A stretch of DNA of 64,000 nucleotides. It comes from Oscillospiraceae bacterium. Its GTDB lineage: Bacteria > Bacillota_A > Clostridia > Oscillospirales > Oscillospiraceae. Of this stretch, positions 31,418 to 46,160 are shown in pieces; position 1 is the first letter of the stretch, and every line of letters starts with the position of its first letter. The translations under genes were made by a program, and so were the position numbers. The notes under the pieces were generated by a model. That model worked only from the letters and a program-made list of their open reading frames with translations, was not told the origin of the DNA and did no database searches. The stretch is from positions 124,001 to 188,000 of the forward strand of contig JAFUCD010000002.1 of the NCBI GenBank assembly GCA_017459865.1. Direction: 5' to 3'.

Positions 31418-33216
31418 TATCCGAGAACGGAGCTTGTCGCCTCGTCCTCATACTGCCGCGTATAGAGCCTGTAATACACGCCCCTGGCCTGCATCAGCTC
31501 CGCGTGCCTGCCCCGCTCGACGATCCTGCCGTCCTTGACGACGAGGATCACGTCCGCGTCGCGCACGGTGCTCAGCCGGTGCGCGATCACGATCGAGGTG
31601 CGCCCGCGGATGATCGTGTCGATGGCGGACTGGATCTGCTGCTCCGTGATCGTGTCGACGGAGGCGGTCGCCTCGTCCAGCACGAGGATCTTCGGATCGG
31701 CGAGGATCGCGCGGGCGAAGCTGATGAGCTGCTTTTCGCCCGTGGACAGCAGGTCGCCGCCCTCGCCGACGTCGGTGTCGAGCCCGTCCTCGAGCCGGTC
31801 GACGACGCCCCTGGCGCTCACCAGCTCCAGCGCGCGGTCGATGTCCGCCTCGGTCGCGTTCGGGTTGCCGTAGAGAAGGTTTTCGCGGATCGTGCCGGAG
31901 AACAGGTGCGGCGTCTGCAGCACATAGCCGATGGCGCTGTGCAGCCAGAGCTGCGAGCGCTCTCTGGCGTCGCGCCCGTCGATGAGCACGCGCCCCTCGG
32001 TCGGCTCATAAAAGCGGCAGACGAGGTTTGCCAGCGTCGATTTGCCCGCGCCGGTCTCGCCCACGATGGCGAGATTCGTGCCGAAGGGGATGTGGAGGTC
32101 GAAATGCTCGAGGATCTTCTCGTCGCCGTCGGGATACCGGAACGTCACGTCCTCGAACGTGATGTCGCCGCGAATGGGCTCCCAGTTTTCTTTTCGCGGC
32201 GTGAAGCTGTCGCCGTAGAGCGCGATGACGGCGTCGGAGTCCTGCACGTCGGGCTCTGTTCCGAGCAGCTTCATCAGCCGCTCGATGTTCACCTGCGTCG
32301 TGATCAGATCCGAGATCGCGTCCACGACCCAGCGGATCGGCTCCATGAGCCCCTGCGCGTAGGACATGAACATCGAGAACGTGCCGATCTGGGTCTTGGC
32401 GATCACGCCGCCCTTCCAGAGCACCAGCGCGAGGGCGAGGGAGGAGGCGAAGTTCATCGTCACGCTGAACGCGCCGCGCAGCCGGGACGCCCGCACGCTC
32501 TTGCGGTACATGCGGGAGGTGTCGGCCACGAAGTCGGCCTGCATCGTGTCCTCGATGACGAGTGTCTTGATCGTGCGCGCGCCGGTGATGCCCTCGTTGA
32601 AATTGGCGGTGATCTCGGAGTTGATCTCGCGGATCTCGCGGTTGGCCTTCGTGAGTCTGCGCTCAAAGAACGCAAACAGCAGCGCCGCGATCGGCAGCAC
32701 CGCCAGAACATACAGTGCGAGCCGCGCGTTGATCGACAGCATCACGATCACCGCGCCCACGATGTAGCCCAACTGCCAGATGCTCTCCAGCAGCGTCCAG
32801 GACAGGAGCGTTCCGATGCGCTGCGTGTCCGACATGACGCGCGCGTGGATGTAGCCCACGCTGTTCTGGTTGAAGTAGGAAAACGACAGCGTCTGCAGAT
32901 GGTTGAACGCGGTGTTGCGCAGATCCTTGTCCACGCCCACCTCGATCGCCATGCTGAAATAAGCGGAGATGTAGTTCATGACCGCGCCGCCCACGATCAG
33001 CAGCACATAGAGCAGCACGAACACGACGATCGTGTCCAGCGTCCCGCCGCCGATGAAGTGGTTCAGGGCATAGCGCTGGAACAGCGGCACACCGGTGTCC
33101 ACCAGACTGCCCACGAGACAGCCCAGCACCATGATCAGCACGGCTTTTTGATAGTTCTTCAGATAGGGGAGGAGCTTGTTGAAGCCGAAGAACTTCAGCC
33201 CGGTCGATGTTTCCAT
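31417..33216 (-). CDS. ABC exporter half, BmrD/YheH-like
   Basis: 599 residues: six membrane helices (about 25-310) and a C-terminal ATPase. Walker A is VGETGAGKSTL and Walker B ILVLDEATASVDT with the catalytic Glu present, but the signature is LSTGEKQL rather than LSGGQ. The upstream gene has the reverse pattern, so the two should form an asymmetric heterodimer like BmrCD, a multidrug exporter of Bacillus. Start ATG follows GAAAGG. Only ~100 bases, occupied by repeat R copy 4, separate it from its partner. Confidence 0.9.
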   Translation of the reverse strand: METSTGLKFFGFNKLLPYLKNYQKAVLIMVLGCLVGSLVDTGVPLFQRYALNHFIGGGTLDTIVVFVLLYVLLIVGGAVMNYISAYFSMAIEVGVDKDLRNTAFNHLQTLSFSYFNQNSVGYIHARVMSDTQRIGTLLSWTLLESIWQLGYIVGAVIVMLSINARLALYVLAVLPIAALLFAFFERRLTKANREIREINSEITANFNEGITGARTIKTLVIEDTMQADFVADTSRMYRKSVRASRLRGAFSVTMNFASSLALALVLWKGGVIAKTQIGTFSMFMSYAQGLMEPIRWVVDAISDLITTQVNIERLMKLLGTEPDVQDSDAVIALYGDSFTPRKENWEPIRGDITFEDVTFRYPDGDEKILEHFDLHIPFGTNLAIVGETGAGKSTLANLVCRFYEPTEGRVLIDGRDARERSQLWLHSAIGYVLQTPHLFSGTIRENLLYGNPNATEADIDRALELVSARGVVDRLEDGLDTDVGEGGDLLSTGEKQLISFARAILADPKILVLDEATASVDTITEQQIQSAIDTIIRGRTSIVIAHRLSTVRDADVILVVKDGRIVERGRHAELMQARGVYYRLYTRQYEDEATSSVLG

Positions 33217-33241
33217 GGAATAAACCTTTCACGTTTCTTTT

Positions 33242-33365
33242 TACAAATCCGAATCCGACAAAGGAGGATTTGGATTTGAAAGGAAGAAGGAGGGAACGGA
33301 TACGGAGCTTTCGCGGCTCTTACGAAAACCGCGGAAGCGCAGTGGAGTGAGCTTCTTCTGACGCC
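33242..33365 (-). repeat. Structured repeat R, copy 4
   Basis: On the minus strand: box 1 CTCCACTGCGC, hairpin I CCGCGG...CCGCG (33312-33333), box 2 GTATCCG ... CCTTTC, and hairpin II (33244-33279, CAAATCCGAATCC/GGATTTGGATTTG). It overlaps the last ~15 codons and the stop of the upstream ABC gene. Box sequences match copy 1 at 3387; arm sequences do not, but both stems are kept. Confidence 0.7.
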
Positions 33366-35167
33366 GATTGTATTTCGCAGATCTGCTGATACACGCCGCC
33401 GGCGTTTTTCAGCGTCTCATGCGTGCCCTGCTCAGTGATGCGCCCGCGCTCGAGGACGATGATCTGATCGGCCTTCGAGAGCGTCGTGATGCGGTGGGAG
33501 ATGAGGATGATGGTCGCGCTGCCGAAGCGCTGCTCCAGCGCGGCGCGGATCCTCGCGTCGGTCTCGGTGTCCACCGCGGAGAGGGAGTCGTCAAAGATCA
33601 GGATCGGCGTGTCCTGCGTCAGCGTGCGGGCGATGGCGGCGCGCTGCTTCTGCCCGCCGGAGAGCGTCACGCCGCGCTCGCCCACAAAGGTGTCATAGCC
33701 CTTGGCGAAGCTCTGCACCGTCTCGTCGAGACAGGCAGCGCGCGACGCCTCGCGGATGCGTTCGGGCGGCATGGCGGCGTTCGTGATGGCGATGTTCTCC
33801 GCGATCGTGCGCGAGAAGAGATACGGCTCCTGCAGCACCATGCCGATGCTGCGGCGCAGGTGTCCGGCTTCGATGTCCCGGATGTCCGTGCCGCCGATCG
33901 TGATGCGCCCGCTGCCTTCGGGGAGGTCATAGAGCTTGTCCAGCAGGAGCATCAGCGTGCTCTTGCCGCTGCCCGTGCCGCCGAGGATGCCGAGCGTCGT
34001 GCCCGCAGGGATCGTGCAGCAGATATCGTGCAGCACCTCGCCGCCGCTTTCATACGAAAACGAGACGTGGTCGAAGCAGATGTCGCCGTCCATCGGAGGC
34101 TGCAGCGCCTTGCCGTGCTCGCGCTCTTCCTCGGCGCGCATGATATAGGCGATGCGGTCGACGCTGACGCCGGCCTTGCTCATCTCGGAGATCATGCGTC
34201 CCAGCATGCGGATCGGCCATGTCATCGCGGCGCCGTAGGAGAGGAAGGCGATGTATTCGCCCGCCGTCATCTCGCCGCGGAGACACAGCACGGAGCCGAA
34301 CACCACGATCAGCAGGATCTGCACGCCGGAGAGCACGTCGCCGACGCTCCAGAACTGCGCCATCGGGCGCGCGAGCTTCATCCAGAGCGAGGTATAGTAT
34401 TCGTTTTGCCGCTCGAAGCGGTCGCGCTCGTATTTCTCGCGTCCGAACGCGCGCACCACGCGCACGCCGGTGAGATTCTCCTGCGCCATCGCAGAGAGCA
34501 CGCCCTCGTTCTCGTCCGCGTCGAGGAAGGCCTCGCCGATCTTCCGGTGGAAGTAAAACGAGCGCAGGATGATGTAGGGCACCGGGATCATCGCGATCAG
34601 CGTGAGCTTTCCGTTCATCGCGAGCATGAAGCCGAGCGAGAGCGCCAGCATCACCACGATGCGGAAAATGCTCGTCATCTGCTCGGAAATGAAGCCCTTG
34701 AGCGTCTCAATATCGGAGGTGCAGCGCTGGATGATGTCGCCCGTGCGGTGCCTGGCGTGCCACGCGTAGGGCAGGCGCTCGATGTGCCCGAAGAGCGTGT
34801 CGCGCATCGTCTTGGTCAGACGCTCGGCGCCCTTCGTGTTCGCGACGCGGAAGAGATACTGCGCCGCCACCTTCACCGCCGCGACCGCGAGGATCGCGAG
34901 CGCCAGGATCCAGATGTGTGCGCCGAGATAGGCAAAGCCGCCCGCGCGCTCAGCAAGCCGCATGGCAAAGGCGGGAAGCTCTGCCTCCCTGCCGCCGAGG
35001 GCGTTGTCCACCGCGACGCGGACGATCTGCGGTATGACCATGTCGCCGAGCGCCGCGACCGCCGCCGCCACCATGCTGATGAGAAAATTCAGCCTGCTGC
35101 CGCGCAGGAACGACCAGAGAAATGTTCGGTTGTACGCCTTTTCGGCCTTGGTCTTTTTCGTTTCCAT
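33320..35167 (-). CDS. ABC exporter half, BmrC/YheI-like
   Basis: 615 residues: membrane domain (about 20-330) and ATPase. Walker A is LGGTGSGKSTL and the signature LSGGQKQR is intact, but Walker B reads ILIFDDSLSAVDT, with Asp in place of the catalytic Glu. That substitution marks the degenerate site of heterodimeric exporters such as BmrC. The last residues, SEEAHSTALPRFS, are encoded by repeat R copy 4 and are probably an acquired tail. The ATG lies 8 bases after the stop of the LOG gene with only a weak ribosome site, so translation is probably coupled. Confidence 0.92.
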   Translation of the reverse strand: METKKTKAEKAYNRTFLWSFLRGSRLNFLISMVAAAVAALGDMVIPQIVRVAVDNALGGREAELPAFAMRLAERAGGFAYLGAHIWILALAILAVAAVKVAAQYLFRVANTKGAERLTKTMRDTLFGHIERLPYAWHARHRTGDIIQRCTSDIETLKGFISEQMTSIFRIVVMLALSLGFMLAMNGKLTLIAMIPVPYIILRSFYFHRKIGEAFLDADENEGVLSAMAQENLTGVRVVRAFGREKYERDRFERQNEYYTSLWMKLARPMAQFWSVGDVLSGVQILLIVVFGSVLCLRGEMTAGEYIAFLSYGAAMTWPIRMLGRMISEMSKAGVSVDRIAYIMRAEEEREHGKALQPPMDGDICFDHVSFSYESGGEVLHDICCTIPAGTTLGILGGTGSGKSTLMLLLDKLYDLPEGSGRITIGGTDIRDIEAGHLRRSIGMVLQEPYLFSRTIAENIAITNAAMPPERIREASRAACLDETVQSFAKGYDTFVGERGVTLSGGQKQRAAIARTLTQDTPILIFDDSLSAVDTETDARIRAALEQRFGSATIILISHRITTLSKADQIIVLERGRITEQGTHETLKNAGGVYQQICEIQSASEEAHSTALPRFS

Positions 35168-35175
35168 GTGATCCG

Positions 35176-35691
35176 TTACAATCCTAACGTTTCCGGCGTC
35201 TCCACCCGGTACAGTTCTTCCAATTCGGAGTACAGAAACCCGCCGGACTCCATCATGCGCAGGCAGTCGAGCAGCCCGTCAAAAAATCCGTTCACGTTGT
35301 AAATGACGATCTCGGCGTCCAGCCGGTCGGAGGCCTTCATCGCGAGGATGCTGAACAGCTCGTCCAGCGTCCCGATGCCGCCCGGCACGGCGATGAACCG
35401 GTCGGACAGCTCGATCATTCTGTCCTTGCGGTCGGAGAGCTCCTCCGTGCGGATGATCTCGTCGAGGTGCGGATAGTTTTCCGTTTTCTCCTCCAAAAAC
35501 CGCGGCACGACGCCGATGATCCGCGCGCCCGCGTCGTGAAAGCCGTCCGCGACATTGCCCATCAGCCCGCCGCCGTAGGCACCGAAGACGAGCGTGTGTC
35601 CCTCCGCACCGAGCTTCCGCCCGAGCGCGTAGACCGCCTTCGAATAGTCTTCGCCCACATCGCAGGACGCCGCAAACACACAGATCTTCAT
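35176..35691 (-). CDS. LOG/TIGR00730 family Rossmann protein
   Basis: 171 residues. Signatures VFGAYGGGLMGNVADG and the phosphoribohydrolase motif VPGGIGTLDELFSIL place it in the LOG family, which in characterised members cleaves the base from nucleoside monophosphates such as cytokinin riboside 5-prime-phosphate; physiological role in clostridia is unclear. GGAGGCG precedes ATG. It is first in an operon with the two ABC exporter halves. Confidence 0.92.
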   Translation of the reverse strand: MKICVFAASCDVGEDYSKAVYALGRKLGAEGHTLVFGAYGGGLMGNVADGFHDAGARIIGVVPRFLEEKTENYPHLDEIIRTEELSDRKDRMIELSDRFIAVPGGIGTLDELFSILAMKASDRLDAEIVIYNVNGFFDGLLDCLRMMESGGFLYSELEELYRVETPETLGL

Positions 35692-35742
35692 CTATCGCGC
35701 CTCCGTTCTCTCGTATAGGCGAACACTGCCCGCCGGGTTTTC

Positions 35743-35765
35743 GTAGGGGCGGATATCATCCGCCC
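35743..35765. repeat. Short palindromic element P
   Basis: GTAGGGGCGGAT then ATCATCCGCCC, a near-perfect palindrome. The same 23 bases occur at 46127-46149. Confidence 0.85.
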
Positions 35766-35781
35766 ACTTTGTAATGCATAA

Positions 35782-35810
35782 ATTCTATCATATCCGAGCG
35801 GCTTTCACAA
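35782..35810 (-). promoter_or_regulatory. Promoter of the LOG-ABC operon
   Basis: On the minus strand TTGTGA, 17 bases, TAGAAT. Palindrome P lies between it and the start codon. Confidence 0.6.
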
Positions 35811-35905
35811 CACCTGAAAATCCTGAAAAACGTCGCGCCGTTTTTGCACAGACTCCCGGCGTCTTATTAATAAAGTAGGACCACGGAAAGGAAGGCGCGG
35901 ACCCC

Positions 35906-36122
35906 ATGAAAAAGAAGCTTGCGATCCTGCTGCTGGCGGCGCTGCTGGTTCATCGTGCTCGCCCTCGTGTCGTTCACGCTGCGCATCAATGATTTTGCCG
36001 TCGGGCTGCCGGCCGGCGCGATCATCTGGTGGTGCATCCGCGTCTCGGCGATAAGGAAAACTTCCGACCCCGCCGCACCGCCGCTGACCTGCACCGACGC
36101 CTCGCGCGATCCTTGGGAATAA
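35906..36122 (+). pseudogene. Small membrane protein gene with a frameshift
   Basis: ATG 35906, after GGAAAGGAAGG, begins MKKKLAILLLAALLV and then runs into an early stop in that frame. The continuation appears in another frame as FIVLALVSFTLRINDFAVGL and then PAGAIIWWCIR up to TAA 36122. One indel near 35947-35952 (CTGGTTCATC) would restore a ~70-residue two-segment membrane protein. Either a pseudogene or a base-calling error. Confidence 0.6.
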
Positions 36123-36128
36123 GAAAAC

Positions 36129-36162
36129 AACAACACCACTTGCGGCTGCAGGTGGTGTTGTT
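36129..36162. terminator. Shared terminator of convergent genes
   Basis: AACAACACCACTTGC / GCAGGTGGTGTTGTT with a GGCT loop. It overlaps the stop codon of the minus-strand gene at 36161. Confidence 0.8.
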
Positions 36163-36520
36163 ATTTAGAAATGTTTTCCTTCGCGGTGTTGATGGAGGCG
36201 ATGAGGATGCGCTTGATTTCTAAACAGTCATGAAGAAGAGAATCTCGCATTTCGTTATCAATGAAATCAGAGAGGGCAAGAAGCTTGATCCAATACTCTG
36301 TTTCTGCGGTTTCTTTCAATGCAATATGTAGTTTGGATATAAAGTCAGCTCTGCTCTGCCCATAATTTGCTTCGTTTATATTTGCACCAATACTTGTGCC
36401 GCTGCGCACGATCTGTTTGGAAATGATCGTTTCCTTTTTACTTTTGAGCAGAAATTGATAAAGCTTTACGATTCTGGCTGCAAATAGAATGGATTTGTCG
36501 ATAAGCTGATTCTCTTTCAT
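36161..36520 (-). CDS. Four-helix-bundle protein (23S rRNA IVS family)
   Basis: 119 residues, entirely helical, matching the S23/IVS four-helix-bundle family: AARIVKLYQFLLKSKKE, IVRSGTSIGANINEANYGQS, FISKLHIALKETAETEYWI. The hallmark RSGTSIGANINEA is intact. Members were first found inside intervening sequences of 23S rRNA genes and often travel as small mobile inserts; molecular role unknown. Much AT-richer than its surroundings. GGAGGTG precedes ATG. It lies beside tRNA-Leu with AT-rich inverted repeats between them. Confidence 0.93.
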   Translation of the reverse strand: MKENQLIDKSILFAARIVKLYQFLLKSKKETIISKQIVRSGTSIGANINEANYGQSRADFISKLHIALKETAETEYWIKLLALSDFIDNEMRDSLLHDCLEIKRILIASINTAKENISK

Positions 36521-36547
36521 GCCAGCACCTCCGCAGAACTATAAAAC

Positions 36548-36652
36548 AATTATTCATTATTCATCAGCAAGGCGACTTCATCTTTCATTATTCATTGCGA
36601 AAATCCTGCTTGAAATGAATGATGAATATTGAATAATGAAGAATGAATAATA
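36548..36652. repeat. AT-rich inverted repeat beside the IVS-family gene
   Basis: TATTCATTATTCATC (about 36551) is mirrored by GATGAATATTGAATA (about 36621) and further AATGAATAAT copies. CGAAAATCCTGC is also present twice, at 36598 and, within the tRNA-Leu terminator, at 36658. No gene in this stretch. Confidence 0.6.
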
Positions 36653-36657
36653 CAAAA

Positions 36658-36692
36658 CGAAAATCCTGCCACTTGAGTGACAGGATTTTCGC
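36658..36692 (-). terminator. Terminator of tRNA-Leu
   Basis: CGAAAATCCTGCCACT / AGTGACAGGATTTTCG around TG, then TTTTG on the minus strand. Confidence 0.88.
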
Positions 36693-36694
36693 TT

Positions 36695-36779
36695 TGGTGC
36701 GAGAGATGAGACTTGAACTCACACGTCGGTTGACACACGCCCCTCAAACGTGCCTGTCTACCTATTCCAGCACTCTCGC
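36695..36779 (-). tRNA. tRNA-Leu (anticodon GAG)
   Basis: 85 bases, class II with a long variable arm, acceptor GCGAGAG/CTCTCGC, anticodon stem CACGT/GCGTG, loop TTGAGGG giving GAG, CCA encoded. Confidence 0.95.
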
Positions 36780-36864
36780 ATACGCGCCTTCAAGCGCAAA
36801 AGTTATTATAGCAGGTTTTTTGAGAATGTCAACAGCTATTTTACACTTTTTTCTTTTTCCCGTG

Positions 36865-38097
36865 TCAGCGCGCGGCGTCGGCGGACGGTGGGGCGCTGCC
36901 GCCGCATCGCTTCAGCTCCTGAATGAGCAGGATCGCGAGCCAGCCGAGCGCGAGGATCAGCACCAGCGCGCCGCGGTCCATCGTGTGCAGATAGCGCATT
37001 TTGAGGTATGCGTGATAGCCCAGCAGAGAGGCGTATTCGCAGCCGAGCGCGATCGGCGCGAGCCACAGCTCCGTACACGCGAGCACGAGCGTCATCATGT
37101 CCGCGCAGAAGAAATACCGGTCGTGCATGTGCGGCAGGAAAAACGGCACGGCGATGCTCATGATCACGGCGCAGAGCAGCAGCACGCGGTCGTTGAGCGA
37201 CCTGCGATAATACCAGACGACGAGCGCGAGCAGCACGAGCACGAGCGCCGCCGCGACGATGCCCACGCGGGAGGCCGTCTCCGCGTTTTGGATGTAGCGG
37301 AAGAAGGCGAAGACGGAAGGGGAGTTGTAGTTCAGGGCGTCGCCGATGCTGCCCGTCTGCTGGAAGCCCACCGTGAGCGCATCGAAAAGCCCGCGCCCGG
37401 CAAGCACAGCCGGGAGCACCAGCACGAGATTCACCAGGGGAAACGCCGCGAGGTGATACCACTTGAGCTTCCCCGCGATCCAGAACAGCAGCAGCATCGG
37501 CAGCAGGAACACCGCCTGCAGCTTGAAGGCGAAGGCCGCGCCCATCGCCGCGACGCCCGCCCACGGTCTGTCCGCGAGGATCAGCCACAGCCCCAGCAGT
37601 AGCAGCGCCGAATAGATGCTGTCGCATTGCCCCCAGAGCGATCCGTTGAGCACCACGGTGGGCCAGAACAGCACGAGGAAAAACGCCAGCAGCTTCCGCC
37701 AGGCGCGGTCGGTGAAGCGCCCGACGAGCTGCATCGCGCTGAACGCGAGCACAATGTCAAAAAAGACGCTGATCAGCTTGATCCAATAGAGGTCGCGCAG
37801 CCCCGCGCCGGAAAAGAGCGCCAGCAGCGTGAGATAGGGGACATTGTAATTCCCGACCGGCATACCCAGCGCCTGCACGCCGCCGTTTGCGCGGAACCAG
37901 TCGACCCAAACGGCGAGAAAGTCCTGATAGTCCAGCGTCTCATAGCTGAGCAGCGCGCCGCGCAGCGCAAATGCCAGCGCCGTCAGGGCGACCGCGATGA
38001 GCCATGCACGCGCGTTCTTCAAGACGCCGGATGCATACAGCAGGCCCATCGCGCACAGAGCCTCTGCTATTAAAATAAGAAAGACGGAAATGGTCAT
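36865..38097 (-). CDS. GT-C type membrane mannosyl-/glycosyltransferase-like protein
   Basis: 410 residues with about ten membrane helices. The first outer loop holds LDYQDFLAVWVDWFRANGG, with the acidic residues expected of GT-C enzymes using polyprenyl-phosphate sugars. Later come GSLWGQCDSIYSALLLLG and LPHMHDRYFF, both typical of the PIG-M/Gpi18/GT87-like group. It probably transfers a sugar from a lipid carrier to an envelope glycan (inference). Start ATG 38097 (MTISVFL) follows CGGAGAAAAC; the frame open to 38256 runs through a palindromic repeat and the rpoB promoter. Confidence 0.8.
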   Translation of the reverse strand: MTISVFLILIAEALCAMGLLYASGVLKNARAWLIAVALTALAFALRGALLSYETLDYQDFLAVWVDWFRANGGVQALGMPVGNYNVPYLTLLALFSGAGLRDLYWIKLISVFFDIVLAFSAMQLVGRFTDRAWRKLLAFFLVLFWPTVVLNGSLWGQCDSIYSALLLLGLWLILADRPWAGVAAMGAAFAFKLQAVFLLPMLLLFWIAGKLKWYHLAAFPLVNLVLVLPAVLAGRGLFDALTVGFQQTGSIGDALNYNSPSVFAFFRYIQNAETASRVGIVAAALVLVLLALVVWYYRRSLNDRVLLLCAVIMSIAVPFFLPHMHDRYFFCADMMTLVLACTELWLAPIALGCEYASLLGYHAYLKMRYLHTMDRGALVLILALGWLAILLIQELKRCGGSAPPSADAAR

Positions 38098-38125
38098 TTT
38101 GTTTTCTCCGATTATTGCAAAAGTT

Positions 38126-38204
38126 GTAGGGCGGGTTGCGTCAGCGCCCGCCGCTTGCGCCGTGTGCCTGACGACCATGGCGGGCGCTTTGCGACCCGCC
38201 CTAC
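38126..38204. repeat. REP-like long palindrome upstream of rpoB
   Basis: GTAGGGCGGGTTGCG ... GCGCCCGCC on the left and GGCGGGCGC ... GCGACCCGCCCTAC on the right form a long imperfect hairpin with a ~17-base apex. Same GTAGGG outer arms as the elements at 29783 and 46127. Occupies most of the space between the GT-C gene and the rpoB promoter. Confidence 0.8.
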
Positions 38205-38256
38205 GCTGTGTGCCCGGGAACTGCTGCAAAAAATAAGAAAAAACGCAGGCTGGCAC

Positions 38257-38286
38257 TTGACAATGCCGCCCGCGAGATGGTATAAT
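38257..38286 (+). promoter_or_regulatory. Full-consensus promoter of rpoBC
   Basis: TTGACA, 18 bases, TATAAT: both boxes perfect. It leaves a ~145-base leader before the TTG start. A dedicated promoter fits the absence of upstream ribosomal-protein genes. Confidence 0.9.
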
Positions 38287-38437
38287 GTCTTGCTATGTCT
38301 CTAAGATGCAGGGGCGCATGCCCCCAACATCATCTGTATGTATTGTACAAGATGCCGCATCAAAAAGCAACAGCATTTCGAAAGTTTGTATCAACTTAGC
38401 CGGGTGTTCAAAACTCATCAGAAAAGGAGTGTTCGCT

Positions 38438-42166
<3,729 letters not shown>

Positions 42167-42169
42167 TTC

Positions 42170-45898
<3,729 letters not shown>

Positions 45899-45900
45899 GT

Positions 45901-46000
45901 CACCGAAAATGCGCTCTGCGCATTTTCCGGTGAGGGAATGCACTCCGCATCTGTGTCTCGGCCTCAAAAGCTTACGCTTTTGAGCGAGAGACACAGATGC
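45901..46000. repeat. Paired perfect hairpins after rpoC
   Basis: Hairpin 45901-45932 (CACCGAAAATGCGC, TCT, GCGCATTTTCCGGTG) and hairpin 45947-46000, whose arms GCATCTGTGTCTCG ... CGAGAGACACAGATGC enclose CTCAAAAGC-TTAC-GCTTTTGAG. They precede the true terminator. GAATGCACTCCGC between them loosely resembles box 1 of repeat R. Confidence 0.7.
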
Positions 46001-46012
46001 TCCGTGAGCAGT

Positions 46013-46048
46013 AAAAATGCCGCCCGGCAAAAGCCGGACGGCATTTTT
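46013..46048 (+). terminator. rpoBC terminator
   Basis: AAAAATGCCGCCCGGC / GCCGGACGGCATTTTT with AAAA at the apex. Confidence 0.9.
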
Positions 46049-46060
46049 GATTGGATTCTT

Positions 46061-46119
46061 TTCGCGTCTGCGGACGCGAACTCTGCGAGGCATGTTTCCA
46101 GGGACGGTAACCCGGAAAA
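46061..46119. other. Two further hairpins downstream of the MBOAT gene
   Basis: TTCGCGTC-TGC-GGACGCGAA (46061-46080) and TTTCC.GGG ... CCC.GGAAA (46096-46119). They may end the minus-strand MBOAT transcript. Confidence 0.55.
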
Positions 46120-46126
46120 CAGAGCC

Positions 46127-46149
46127 GTAGGGGCGGATATCATCCGCCC
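46127..46149. repeat. Short palindromic element P, second copy
   Basis: Same 23 bases as 35743-35765, just after the MBOAT stop codon. Identity at two distant intergenic sites marks it as dispersed. Confidence 0.85.
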
Positions 46150-46160
46150 GCTTTCTTCGC

